Below are positions 46,649 to 55,663 of a stretch of DNA of 64,000 nt, piece by piece. Position numbers and translations under genes: made by a program. The notes under the pieces were generated by a model, which was not told the origin of the DNA, made no database searches, and was given only the letters and a program-made list of their open reading frames with translations. The stretch's first letter is position 1, and each line of letters starts with the position of its first letter. This stretch comes from Polyangiaceae bacterium (GTDB lineage: Bacteria > Myxococcota_A > Polyangia > Polyangiales > Polyangiaceae): NCBI GenBank assembly GCA_016715885.1, contig JADJXL010000021.1, positions 124,001 through 188,000 on the forward strand. Reading direction: 5' to 3'.

Positions 46649-47734
46649 TTACAGGCAGGCAGGCATTTGCATGGCAGCTATCCACTCCGAGACGAGCTGA
46701 ATGCCGGCTTGGTCCGGGAGGAGGTTCGGGATTTCCGGCATTTTGATTTCCGGATCCGTCGATTTCATGCGGAAGATCATGATGCTTTCTTCGGGTTTGC
46801 CCGGGACGACGTCGTATTCGAGCGCTCCGGTTCCCGAGCCCGCGGCGACGGTCCCCTTGCAAATTCCATTTTTCGTCGGATTGGTTTCCCATGCGAGGAG
46901 CACGAGACCAGATGACCCCCCGCCGCCGCCTGGTCTATGGCAATGGGAGCAATTCGCGTGAAGGTAGGCTCGGGCGCGATCGTCGAGAGGTGCAGATCCG
47001 AAGGGTTTTGACAGTGCCAGCAAGACGGCAGGGTCGGGCAATGGGGCATCGAAAATGCCGGCTTGCTCGAGGCGCGTGAGCTGGTTTTTTACGGCCCCGC
47101 CGTCATCGAGATCGAAGTTGACTTGGGGCGTGACGAGCCCCAGCAATTCGTTGACATCATTGCGCTCGTGGCAGTTGTTGCATTGGTTCGTATTGGGAAT
47201 GATGTATTCTTGCGATGCTGCGGCGCCCATTTCGTCGATATAGTCGAGCGTGATGCGTTTGCCCGCCACCTTGCGATAGGCTTCCGTCTGTTCGTCGTTC
47301 CAAACATATGTATGTGAAGTAATGCCTTTTTCGGATGACGAGTCACGGATCAAGAGTCGCGTCTCGACGTGTTGCAACGTGCCGTTTGGATCGCGTTTGT
47401 CGCGAGGTAATGCGAAGTGTTTGACGACGATGGTTCCATCAGGGAAAACCCATGTTTCCTCGGGGCCAAACGTCACCTTTTGCCCCTCGGGCAATACGAT
47501 GAATCGCTGTTTGTGCGCCCCATCGGACCAGAGCGGGGATACGACGTCGTAAGGAATCACCGCGGGCGCTGGTTTGATGTCCGATAGTTTACCTTCAAAC
47601 AATCCGTATTCGCTCAGCGTCTCGTAGGGAATGGATGGAGCTGGCAGAGGTGGTTTGGTTTGTTTCGCCGTATCATCGCTGCACCCGGCGAGGGGCACCA
47701 CGAGCAGTATCGTAATGGCATGTAGGAGCATCAT
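46649..47734 (-). CDS. Diheme c-type cytochrome lipoprotein (SO2930-like)
   Basis: The ATG at 47732-47734 gives 361 residues with signal MMLLHAITILLVVPLAG and lipobox LAGC; an ATG at 47770 would add 12. Two heme-binding motifs are visible, CNNCHE (about residue 181) and CSHCHR (about 258). Conserved-looking blocks are PYDVVSPLWSDGAHKQRF, FPDGTIVVKHFALP and PGKPEESIMIFRM. This matches what I recall of the SO2930 family of diheme cytochromes, often found next to a parallel beta-helix protein; that partner is absent here. Its electron-transfer role is unknown. Maturation would need the Ccm machinery represented by ccmC. It is divergent from the MopE lipoprotein at 48123. Confidence 0.8.
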   Translation of the reverse strand: MMLLHAITILLVVPLAGCSDDTAKQTKPPLPAPSIPYETLSEYGLFEGKLSDIKPAPAVIPYDVVSPLWSDGAHKQRFIVLPEGQKVTFGPEETWVFPDGTIVVKHFALPRDKRDPNGTLQHVETRLLIRDSSSEKGITSHTYVWNDEQTEAYRKVAGKRITLDYIDEMGAAASQEYIIPNTNQCNNCHERNDVNELLGLVTPQVNFDLDDGGAVKNQLTRLEQAGIFDAPLPDPAVLLALSKPFGSAPLDDRARAYLHANCSHCHRPGGGGGSSGLVLLAWETNPTKNGICKGTVAAGSGTGALEYDVVPGKPEESIMIFRMKSTDPEIKMPEIPNLLPDQAGIQLVSEWIAAMQMPACL

Positions 47735-48122
47735 GTCCGCGACTTTTGGCAAGATACCGCAGGTGATCATGCACGACGTATGTCACGATGGAAGAAGCAA
47801 TGTCAACGCCGAAAATCGATTCGTATCTTTACCGAACGGAATACCGCCGTATCGGAATGTTTTCATCGAACCCCCAAACCTGCGCGTTCATCAAAAACTC
47901 GCCTTCCGCCGCGCGGACGTGGAGGCCAGGGAGACTGCGCGCATCACATTGCCGTCCAAAGAGTAGCGGATTGCCGAAGGCAACGTATCGCCCCGCTGGT
48001 AACTCGACTTATCGGTTTCCGGCGTGGACATCCCGAAATATTTGGCTTTTTCCACGACGCGGCTTCGGTTATTCTGCTGGCCAAGCGCGCTTTGTGACGT
48101 TGCAATTGTCGGAGGAAATACC
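47735..48122. other. 388-bp divergent promoter region
   Basis: It lies between the cytochrome gene (minus) and the MopE lipoprotein gene (plus). I see no conserved RNA, repeat or gene. The segment just before 48123 carries GGAGG as ribosome site. Confidence 0.5.
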
Positions 48123-49835
48123 ATGCGGCGAGCATTCGACTTCACCTTGGTTGCCCTATTGGGGCTGTCGTTTCAGGTCGCAGCATGTGCTGAAGGCTCG
48201 ACGTTGCAGCCCGCCAATGGGGGTGAAGGAGGCAACGGGGGTACGGGCAACGAGGGCGGAGGAGGCAGCGGGGGCAACGTGGGAGGAGGCGGCGGGGGGG
48301 GCAGTGGGTGTACGGAGGAAGTGTGCGACGGGATGGACAACGACTGTGACGGAATGGCGGATGAAGATTGCGAGTGTCTTTCGGGTCAGACGCAATTTTG
48401 TTACTCGGGTCCTCCGAATACGGCGAACGTCGGGTCTTGCAAAACCGGAATGCAGACGTGCGACGGGGCAACGAATACCTTTGGCGCGTGCGTGGGCGAC
48501 GTGCTTCCGGGCACGGAAATTTGTAATGGTCTGGATGAAGACTGCAATGGCGTCGTGGACGACGGCATTCCGGAGAAAACGTGTGGTATTGGTGCGTGTG
48601 CGAACGTCGTTCCTGGATGTGTGGCCGGCGCACCTGGCATGTGCGTGCCTCTGCAGCCCTCGCCGGAGATATGCGATGGCATCGACAATGATTGCGATCA
48701 ATTGACGGACGAAACGTATCCTGAAAATGGGCAAGGTTGCGACACGGGGCAACCGGGCGTATGTGCTGCTGGAACGAGCCAGTGCGTCATGGGTGCGCTG
48801 ACGTGCGCACAAATGACGATGCCGAGCACAGAGCAATGCGACGGGCTCGACAACGATTGCAATGGAATGGTGGACGACAATCTCATGGGGCTCGGCTCGG
48901 CCTGTTCGACGGGACAGGTTGGGGTCTGTTCGATGGGAAGCCTTGCGTGTCAAGGTGGCGTCATCGATTGTTTTCCGAATGTGCCTGCATCATCCGAAGT
49001 ATGCGACGGGCTCGACAATGATTGCGATGGCACGACCGACGAAGGCAATCCTGGTGGAGGCGGGTCGTGCAATACGGGGCTCATGGGCGCTTGTGCTCAA
49101 GGCACGAATAATTGCGTGGGGGGCATGCTCGTTTGTCAGCCCAATTCACAAGGGCAGAGCGAAACATGCAATGGTACCGATGACAATTGCAATGGGCAGG
49201 TCGACGAGGGCAATCCGGGATCGGGGCAAGTGTGCTCTTGTGGAGGAACGTCGAATTGCACGAATGGTCAAATCGCTTGTACGGGGTGCACCAAGGAGGT
49301 CCATTGCAACAATGGGCTCAATGACGACGGAGACGGCCAGACCGACTGCCAGGATTCGGATTGCGCGCTTGGTTGCGTGGCGAGTGTTGGGCCCTGCGCA
49401 GCCGGCGAAACGCTGCTCGTCCTCGCGTCGACCAACGTGCCCAAAGCCATTCCGGATTTTTCCAGCACGGATAGCACAGTCGTTTTCTCCGAAACGGCGA
49501 CGGTCAAGCGCGTGGTGCTGCAAGTCAACGTGACGCACACGTGGATATCGGATGTATCGATATCGTTGACGTCACCGAGCGGCACGACGCTGAACATGAC
49601 GAGCGGCAATGGCGGGTCGGGAACCGCTTACAACAACACGATTTTTCACAGCGGTTGTGCGACGTTGATCTCGTCGGGCTCGTCGCCTTTCAATGGGTGT
49701 TATGGACCCGAACAGGCACTCACGGGATTCAACAATCAGCCGCTCAAGGGCACGTGGGCACTGACTCTGGCGGACGAAGCTTTCTTCGACACCGGTACGC
49801 TGAATTCGTGGACGCTGGCGATGTGCGTGCAGTAG
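48123..49835 (+). CDS. MopE-repeat lipoprotein with C-terminal P/Homo B-like domain
   Basis: The start ATG at 48123 follows GGAGG. The 570-residue product has a signal ending in VAAC, so it is probably a lipoprotein, and a Gly-rich linker (residues about 35-60). Six repeats of the type EVCDGLDNDCDGTTDEG follow, then an EF-hand-like NNGLNDDGDGQTDCQDSDC. The last about 130 residues (VVLQVNVTHTWISDVSISL, LTSPSGTTLNM, FNNQPLKGTWALTLADEA, TLNSWTLAMC) fit a proprotein-convertase P/Homo B beta-sandwich. Without a protease domain it is likely a binding module. It is the third MopE-type surface protein in the window. Calcium or metal binding is by family. Confidence 0.85.
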   Translation: MRRAFDFTLVALLGLSFQVAACAEGSTLQPANGGEGGNGGTGNEGGGGSGGNVGGGGGGGSGCTEEVCDGMDNDCDGMADEDCECLSGQTQFCYSGPPNTANVGSCKTGMQTCDGATNTFGACVGDVLPGTEICNGLDEDCNGVVDDGIPEKTCGIGACANVVPGCVAGAPGMCVPLQPSPEICDGIDNDCDQLTDETYPENGQGCDTGQPGVCAAGTSQCVMGALTCAQMTMPSTEQCDGLDNDCNGMVDDNLMGLGSACSTGQVGVCSMGSLACQGGVIDCFPNVPASSEVCDGLDNDCDGTTDEGNPGGGGSCNTGLMGACAQGTNNCVGGMLVCQPNSQGQSETCNGTDDNCNGQVDEGNPGSGQVCSCGGTSNCTNGQIACTGCTKEVHCNNGLNDDGDGQTDCQDSDCALGCVASVGPCAAGETLLVLASTNVPKAIPDFSSTDSTVVFSETATVKRVVLQVNVTHTWISDVSISLTSPSGTTLNMTSGNGGSGTAYNNTIFHSGCATLISSGSSPFNGCYGPEQALTGFNNQPLKGTWALTLADEAFFDTGTLNSWTLAMCVQ

Positions 49836-49850
49836 TGCGGCTCGTCGAGG

Positions 49851-51383
49851 CTACGAGCCTGGCATTTTGAAGGCTTCAATGGCCTTTTGGAAATCGGCCT
49901 CGAGTTTGCCGAACGATTCGGCGTGCGAAAACGCTATCACTTGAAACGCGCGAGGGCCTTCGGCAAAGAGTCCATATAGGTACTCGAACTGCGCTCCCTC
50001 GACCGTTGCCTTGGCATGCAAAATCCGACCCGTTTTCGGCTGTGAGGTCGAGGCACTTCGAGACAACACTTCACCGCGAAGGTTGGTTTTGATGTTGTCG
50101 GCAATGGCGTCGGCATACTTGTCCGGATCGATGACGGCACCGGGAGCTTCCTCGGCAATGACGAGAATATGCGCGCCCTTGTCGGGACGAACGATCCACC
50201 GGTCGGCAAGCTCGTTGTCTTGTTTCGCCGCCTGAGCGGTCCGCAAAAACCAACCTTCACCGGGAGGCGTGAGGACGTATTTTTGGGCAGCGCCGTCGAC
50301 GCGCGTGACAGGATTCGGCTCGCAATCGTCTGGAGCGCCTGGTTTTTCGTCCGTGGGGGGCTTGAAAGATTCGACGATGCTTCGCAGTTCCGCTTCGACG
50401 GAGGCAAACGACGTGCGCGGGGCAAATGCGACGATTTGGAAACCATGTTCGTAATACCCGACGACGCCGACGAGCGATTCGATGGCGAGGCCGTTGACGG
50501 TCGATTGCGTGTGAAGCATGCGGCCGTCGTCCGGTCGGGTTCTCAGGGGCTTTCGATCGATGATGGCGAATTGCGTCGAAGCTTTTTTCGCGTTGTCGAT
50601 GACGGCATCGGTAAGCGCGTCCGGCATTACCATACCGCCGGCGACCTTTTCGGCAATGACGATGACGTGAGCGTCGACGTCGGGCCTCGTGAGCCACCTG
50701 TCGGCGAGCGGGTTGTCCTTCTTGGCGGACTCACGTGTACGAAGACGCCACTTGTCCGAAGGGGTCGTGAGCTGATAATGCGACTCTTCCCCGGTCACGA
50801 CGCCGGCGGGTTCGCTTTCGAGTTGCCCTGACGCGCTTTGAATGACCGACGCCAATGGGTTTTTCCCAGTCACCGTGGCCCCGATACCGACGAGACTGAG
50901 CAGCCCATAGATGCCGAAGAGTGCGCTGCCGACCGCAATGCGAGGTTTGCTCGCGTCACCAATGAGCAAAAGCAAGAGCGAACCGCTCACGGCCATTTGC
51001 ATGACCGCAAGGAACATGTCGCCTTGCACGAGGCGGAGGGCGACGAACACCACGAGCCCGAGGGCTGCGCGAAAAATTGCCCAGGGCAGAACGCTCTTGC
51101 TCTTCGAGAGGAGCGCGATGCCAATGCCAACGTCGATGAGTGCGGGTAGAACCGATCGTCCGGGGGAGTCGAATGGGTTTTTGGAGGTCGGGTCGGCGGG
51201 TATGATGGCAAGCTCGAGCCCGACGATGATGGCGTTGGCGATGAGCAAGGCGCCGGCAATGCGCTGTCCAAGGGTCGCCTCGTAAGGGACGACCGGGGGC
51301 GGCGCGGGCTGCATCGGCGCGGTGGGCGGCGCGTATGCGTTGGTGTTGAATGGTTGCTCAGGGGTCGGATCGGGGTTCGTCAT
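49851..51383 (-). CDS. Membrane protein with duplicated C-terminal domain, unknown
   Basis: The ATG at 51381-51383 gives 510 residues. A Pro/Ala-rich N-terminal tail is followed by about four transmembrane helices (about residues 40-190). Two similar soluble units of about 145 residues come next. Each starts near a Y-x-L-T-x-P motif (YQLTTPSDKWRLRT and YVLTPPGEGWFLRT), continues KKDNPLADRWLTRP / KQDNELADRWIVRP, AHVIVIAE / AHILVIAE, and ends with VAFAPRTSF / IAFSHAESF. This is an internal duplication. Family not recognised; it probably faces the periplasm. It converges with the MopE gene (15-bp gap) and precedes selB on the same strand by about 107 bp. Confidence 0.7.
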   Translation of the reverse strand: MTNPDPTPEQPFNTNAYAPPTAPMQPAPPPVVPYEATLGQRIAGALLIANAIIVGLELAIIPADPTSKNPFDSPGRSVLPALIDVGIGIALLSKSKSVLPWAIFRAALGLVVFVALRLVQGDMFLAVMQMAVSGSLLLLLIGDASKPRIAVGSALFGIYGLLSLVGIGATVTGKNPLASVIQSASGQLESEPAGVVTGEESHYQLTTPSDKWRLRTRESAKKDNPLADRWLTRPDVDAHVIVIAEKVAGGMVMPDALTDAVIDNAKKASTQFAIIDRKPLRTRPDDGRMLHTQSTVNGLAIESLVGVVGYYEHGFQIVAFAPRTSFASVEAELRSIVESFKPPTDEKPGAPDDCEPNPVTRVDGAAQKYVLTPPGEGWFLRTAQAAKQDNELADRWIVRPDKGAHILVIAEEAPGAVIDPDKYADAIADNIKTNLRGEVLSRSASTSQPKTGRILHAKATVEGAQFEYLYGLFAEGPRAFQVIAFSHAESFGKLEADFQKAIEAFKMPGS

Positions 51384-51490
51384 GGCACGCGCAAGGGATG
51401 GTACGCGATCGCGCGAAGGCGATGGAGAAAAACTTGCGACGTGGTGCACTTTGCCACGTTGCCCATGATGCAGGGCCGATACGTGGTGCG

Positions 51491-53434
51491 TCACTTCCCC
51501 GCGACGCGACTATCGTCCGCTTCGCGCTTCGTCACGCCTTCCCGATCGAATAGTTCGAGCAGCGGAATTGCCTGGCGCCGACCAAGGCCCGACAAATCCT
51601 TGAAATCCGCTATGGTCATCCGCCCTTGCTTCTCGAGGTGCGCTTTTACTTTGTCACGCAAACCATCAATGTCTTTCCGGAAAAACCAAAGCTCTCCTGC
51701 GTGAATGGATTGTCCTTCTCGAACGAGTTTCGCCAGGATGGCCTTGACTTCTTTGGGCACGGCTCCCGTTGCTTCTTTCACCATGAACTCGGTCAAACCC
51801 TTCAAGCCGGCTTTTTCGAGCGCATCGAGTGCTCGGCCCACGGGTCCTTCGGCACCACTACGTGCCGGAGCTGCCGCCGCCGACGGCGACCGCACGATAT
51901 CGCCATCAATCACGAGTGGTTCTCCCGCCACCGTGCTGCTCGACGAAGCCGCCATTTTAATGATTTCGTCCGCCGCTTCGGCTCCCGCAATATCCGAAAG
52001 TCGCGTGCGCAACGTTTCCTTCACCATGCCTCGATCGAGCGGCGCCTTGCGATGATGCTCCACGACCCACACGCGTGCTTTCGCCGCCAGTTCAATGAGC
52101 GCCGTGCGCAACATGAATCCGTATTTTTTCACTCGAACGAGCTCGCCCTTGTCCCCGAGCTTGTCTCCTGCCCGTTCGAGATCGACGGCGGACATCGAAA
52201 AGCGCGACGGCAATTCATGGCGTGGAAACGGATGCGGCGACGATTCATTTGCCAATGCACGCATCACGTCCTGCGGTTCACGGGCCTCTACCAAATTCTC
52301 CAAAACCGCTCGCCGCAGCCCTCGAGGACGCTTACGCGGAGGTCGCGCATCGAGAACGATTCCTCCACCCAAGACAGCACCTGACGGACCATCGATATCG
52401 GAACCTCGAATGACGAACCGATCGCCTCCAACGACCGCCAATGCATCGGCCAATCGAAGTCGTGCGAGATACCGCCCATCTTCGAGCGGATCACCCAGAA
52501 TATCGAGTTTCCCAGAAGAGCGCGCGGTACCGACATAAACAGAAATGGTCATGCCATGACGAACGGGGGCAACGGCACGCAATGAAACATCGAGGCGCCT
52601 CGTGGGCAAGGCCGTCGCATCATCCGTGACGAGATCGCCGCGATGTACCGATTCCAGTGGCAGTCCTGCGATATTCAATGCAAGGCGCGTTGGGGCTTCG
52701 GCAAGGTTGACGGGTTTGTCGTGTACGTGAAGGCCGCGCGCCGCAGTTTTGTGCACTTCGCCTTCGGCGCTACGCTGGCCAGCTCGGCCCGTACCGACGA
52801 CGAAGAGCGGCGCGCCTGCAGCGATCTGCCCGGCAACGAGAGTGCCCGTGACGACCGTGCCGGCACCTCGAACGGAAAACACGCGGTCCACGCTGAGACG
52901 AGCTCGAGGCGCGGCGGCAGGAGGCGGAAGCTCGAGCAGCGCGCGCTTGACCATCGCGCGAACGTTGTCGAGGCCTTCGCCGGTGCGTGCAGAGCAAAGA
53001 ACGACATCGGTTTGCATGCGCCCCGAGAGCAGCTCGACGGCTTCGTCACCCGCAAGCTGCGCGAGCTCTTCGCCGACGCGATCCATTTTGGTGACGACGA
53101 CGATGGCCCGGCGAATTCCGAGCAGCTCGCACGCCGCGATGTGTTCGCGCGTCTGGGGCATGACGCCTTCGTCGGCTGCAACGACGAGCAAGACGAGCTC
53201 CATGCCGACGGCGCCCGCGATCATCGTGTGCACGAAGCGGCGATGACCGGGCACGTCGATGATGCTGACGTCGATGGATTCGTCGAGATGCCAGGGGGCG
53301 AAGCCTAGTTCGATGGTGATGCCACGGCGCTTTTCTTCAGGGAGACGATCGGTGTCGATGCCCGTGAGCGCTCGGACGAGGGTGGTTTTTCCATGGTCGA
53401 CATGGCCGGCAGTGCCGAGAACGAAGCGGCGCAC
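51491..53434 (-). CDS. selB: Selenocysteine-specific translation elongation factor SelB
   Basis: This 647-residue GTPase starts at GTG 53432-53434. The N-terminal EF-Tu-like part shows G1 GHVDHGKTTL, switch region EEKRRGITIELGF, G3 DVPGH and G4 TKMD, with Asp-rich GIDTDRLP after G1. Domains II and III and a SelB-specific domain IV follow. Four C-terminal winged helices end in MTIADFKDLSGLGRRQAIP and DREGVTKREADDSRV, the part that binds the SECIS mRNA hairpin. SelB delivers Sec-tRNA to UGA codons. With tRNA-Sec in the same window the decoding pair is present; selA and selD are not visible here and may lie elsewhere. No selenoprotein was found in the window. Confidence 0.95.
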   Translation of the reverse strand: MRRFVLGTAGHVDHGKTTLVRALTGIDTDRLPEEKRRGITIELGFAPWHLDESIDVSIIDVPGHRRFVHTMIAGAVGMELVLLVVAADEGVMPQTREHIAACELLGIRRAIVVVTKMDRVGEELAQLAGDEAVELLSGRMQTDVVLCSARTGEGLDNVRAMVKRALLELPPPAAAPRARLSVDRVFSVRGAGTVVTGTLVAGQIAAGAPLFVVGTGRAGQRSAEGEVHKTAARGLHVHDKPVNLAEAPTRLALNIAGLPLESVHRGDLVTDDATALPTRRLDVSLRAVAPVRHGMTISVYVGTARSSGKLDILGDPLEDGRYLARLRLADALAVVGGDRFVIRGSDIDGPSGAVLGGGIVLDARPPRKRPRGLRRAVLENLVEAREPQDVMRALANESSPHPFPRHELPSRFSMSAVDLERAGDKLGDKGELVRVKKYGFMLRTALIELAAKARVWVVEHHRKAPLDRGMVKETLRTRLSDIAGAEAADEIIKMAASSSSTVAGEPLVIDGDIVRSPSAAAAPARSGAEGPVGRALDALEKAGLKGLTEFMVKEATGAVPKEVKAILAKLVREGQSIHAGELWFFRKDIDGLRDKVKAHLEKQGRMTIADFKDLSGLGRRQAIPLLELFDREGVTKREADDSRVAGK

Positions 53435-53526
53435 GGGGCGAGGTTAGCGCGGATTCGACGAGCGACACAGGAAGGATGGCGCGTTAGGGGGAACACTCGC
53501 AGGTAATGTATGGAAACGCACGGTTG

Positions 53527-53743
53527 AACCAAGGTGCCGACCGACCAAGGTGCCGCCACTTTTGGGACGACCAAGGTGCCAGCCACTTTTGGGCGCAGGG
53601 CGCGTCCGCCGTCGCCGTCCAAAGGTGCCGCCACTTTTGGGCGCAGGGCGCGTCGGCGCCGTCGTCCAAAGGTGCCAATCACTTTTTGGGACCAGGACCA
53701 AGGTGCCAACCACTTTTTGGACCAAGGTGCCAACCACCTTTTT
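53527..53743. repeat. Palindromic repeat array D (AAGGTGCCAACCACTTTTT type)
   Basis: About seven copies of AAGGTGCC(G/A)(C/A)CACTTTTGGG are separated by GACC or by CGCAGGGCGCGTC(C/G)GC. The array lies between selB and the ATPase-phosphoesterase gene. The last copies match the element at 38299-38318 next to the transposase. Confidence 0.9.
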
Positions 53744-53863
53744 ACTTGAGAGCGGCATCACCGCTGTTCCCGAAAGCATGTCTCGGCACCTTCCACGACT
53801 GTTTCTTGTCCAAACCGCTTCCGTCCACTATCCTGCGCACTTGGCAGCGGAGATCGTTTCTGA

Positions 53864-55663
53864 ATGCGCGGCTCTTCGGACGAAAACAAGTATTTGGACT
53901 TTGGTCACGAGACAGCCTCGAACGACCTCGCCTGGACCAACGATGTCGTCGACGAGTTTTTCATTCAGACCGATGCGATCCGCGACTTCTTGACCCGCAC
54001 CCCAACGCGCCCGTTCATCGCTGGCCCCAAGGGCAGCGGCAAGAGCTTGCTGCTTTTCAAGCGCCTGCTGCATGCCAAGACGCAACCGGGTGTCATCGTC
54101 CTGCCGCATCATCCTGTCAAAGCTTACAGCCCCGCGCTCGATTTCTCCACCGCCCCGTTTTGGCACCTGTTCAAGGATGACAAACCCGTCATGCACTTGT
54201 GGGGAAGCCTCTGGTCGTGGGCTCTTTGCCGCACCATCATCGCCGGATGGTACGAGCACGAACGAATGACGCACCATGACAAAACGCTCCGCATGGCGAC
54301 GATGGCCGAGCTCATGGTCGATCGTCGGCACGATCCTTTCGAGCTCGTGTTCGATTACTTGCACGAAGTCGACACCGGGCTCAATCGGCGGCGCGGCCGG
54401 GCGCTCGTCCCCGATGTTTCGGATTTGCGCAATTTCATCGTGCGTAATGCCGACGAATATCCGCCGACGTACGTATTCATCGACAACCACGATGATGCTT
54501 TCGAGGAGCAACCGCAGTATTGGATAGCATCGGCGTACGGCGCATTTTTGGCCATCGAAGAATTGCATGCGCTCACCAATCGCCGCCTCCATTGCATGCT
54601 CACATTGCGTCCCGAAGTCATTTGGCGCCTACGTGAAAGCCAGCATTTTCCCAAATGGTCCAGGGACATTTTTCAAATCACGTGGGAAGACCACGAGCTC
54701 ATGGCGCTTTTTCGAAAGCGCGCTTCATATCTGCACCGTAGTTTGCTCGCGCGACCCGATCTTGCTCAATCCGATCCCATGCACGCCTTTTTCGGCGACG
54801 AGCTCGTCGATCCGGCCACCGGTAAAGTCACCATTCGCACGGTGAACCTCGAAACGGACGAGCCCATTCACGAGCGTGTCGAGAGCTATCTTTTGCGTCA
54901 CACGCTGCGGCGTCCGCGCGACCTCATCGTGGTCGGCAATGAAATTTTGGAAAAGGTGCGCACTCCGGTCGTCGCTGGGGAAAGCCGCGCGCGTCGCATT
55001 CGTGATGGAGTCAATGCTGCGAGCCGCGTGATTCGCGACGGTTATCTCGCGGAATGCGAAAGTCGCTGGCCGTGGCATGGCGACGATGCATCATTGAAAT
55101 CGTTCATCAAGCGTTACATTCGGTACAACATCATCCCTCAGACGGAACACGCGCGCATCAATCGTGAATTCGCCGAACGTATTGGCCAGGACCCGACGGT
55201 GACCGATCCGCTGAGTGCGCTGGTGACGTTCGGCCTATTGGGCTTTCCCGTCCCCGATGCCAATCAACCCGTAGCAGTGCAGCGATTTCTCCGGCCGGAT
55301 GAAAGCACGTCGGCGCAAATTCCTTTGAGTGCCGATTATTACCTCGTGCACCCCGTCTTGTATGGCGATCCGTTTCATATTCAGCCCGTCAAAGGACAAG
55401 CCGTCGGGCCGAATCTGCCATTCGACCCAATGAAGGTCAATTGGGATGCCCGCATTTCCCAAGGAGCGCGCAGGTCTTCCATTCCGGATTTCCAGAATGT
55501 CACGGTGTTTTCCTGGATCCACCTCTCCGACTTGCATTTCGGTGCAGGAAATATCTCGCATCGATTCGATCAAAAAGCAGTGGCCAGGTCCATTCTTCGA
55601 GACATCGAGACGAATGCTCCGAAGCATCCCAATTACGTTTTCATCACGGTTGCTCGTAAGTGA
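53864..55663 (+). CDS. P-loop ATPase with C-terminal metallophosphoesterase start, truncated
   Basis: This 599-residue ORF starts at ATG 53864. N-terminal FGHETASNDLAW leads to Walker A GPKGSGKSL (about residue 54) and a Walker B-like segment YVFIDNHDDAF (about 200), so it is a STAND/KAP-like or Sll1717-type P-loop ATPase; the exact family was not checked. Residues about 220-540 are helical. At about residue 553 a calcineurin-like phosphoesterase begins, FSWIHLSDLHFG (first metal motif), but the frame stops after YVFIT. The remaining phosphoesterase is in another frame (55662-56441). The expected GD and GNHD metal motifs are missing from both parts, so a deletion plus frameshift is likely. 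ATPase-nuclease/phosphatase fusions often act in phage defence; that is only a possibility here. Confidence 0.75.
   Translation: MRGSSDENKYLDFGHETASNDLAWTNDVVDEFFIQTDAIRDFLTRTPTRPFIAGPKGSGKSLLLFKRLLHAKTQPGVIVLPHHPVKAYSPALDFSTAPFWHLFKDDKPVMHLWGSLWSWALCRTIIAGWYEHERMTHHDKTLRMATMAELMVDRRHDPFELVFDYLHEVDTGLNRRRGRALVPDVSDLRNFIVRNADEYPPTYVFIDNHDDAFEEQPQYWIASAYGAFLAIEELHALTNRRLHCMLTLRPEVIWRLRESQHFPKWSRDIFQITWEDHELMALFRKRASYLHRSLLARPDLAQSDPMHAFFGDELVDPATGKVTIRTVNLETDEPIHERVESYLLRHTLRRPRDLIVVGNEILEKVRTPVVAGESRARRIRDGVNAASRVIRDGYLAECESRWPWHGDDASLKSFIKRYIRYNIIPQTEHARINREFAERIGQDPTVTDPLSALVTFGLLGFPVPDANQPVAVQRFLRPDESTSAQIPLSADYYLVHPVLYGDPFHIQPVKGQAVGPNLPFDPMKVNWDARISQGARRSSIPDFQNVTVFSWIHLSDLHFGAGNISHRFDQKAVARSILRDIETNAPKHPNYVFITVARK

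Noticed and set aside
47788..48705. 305-residue plus-strand ORF upstream of and overlapping the MopE lipoprotein
   Set aside because: Wrong frame over the repeats, Arg-rich, no ribosome site; the GGAGG-preceded ATG at 48123 starts the real gene.
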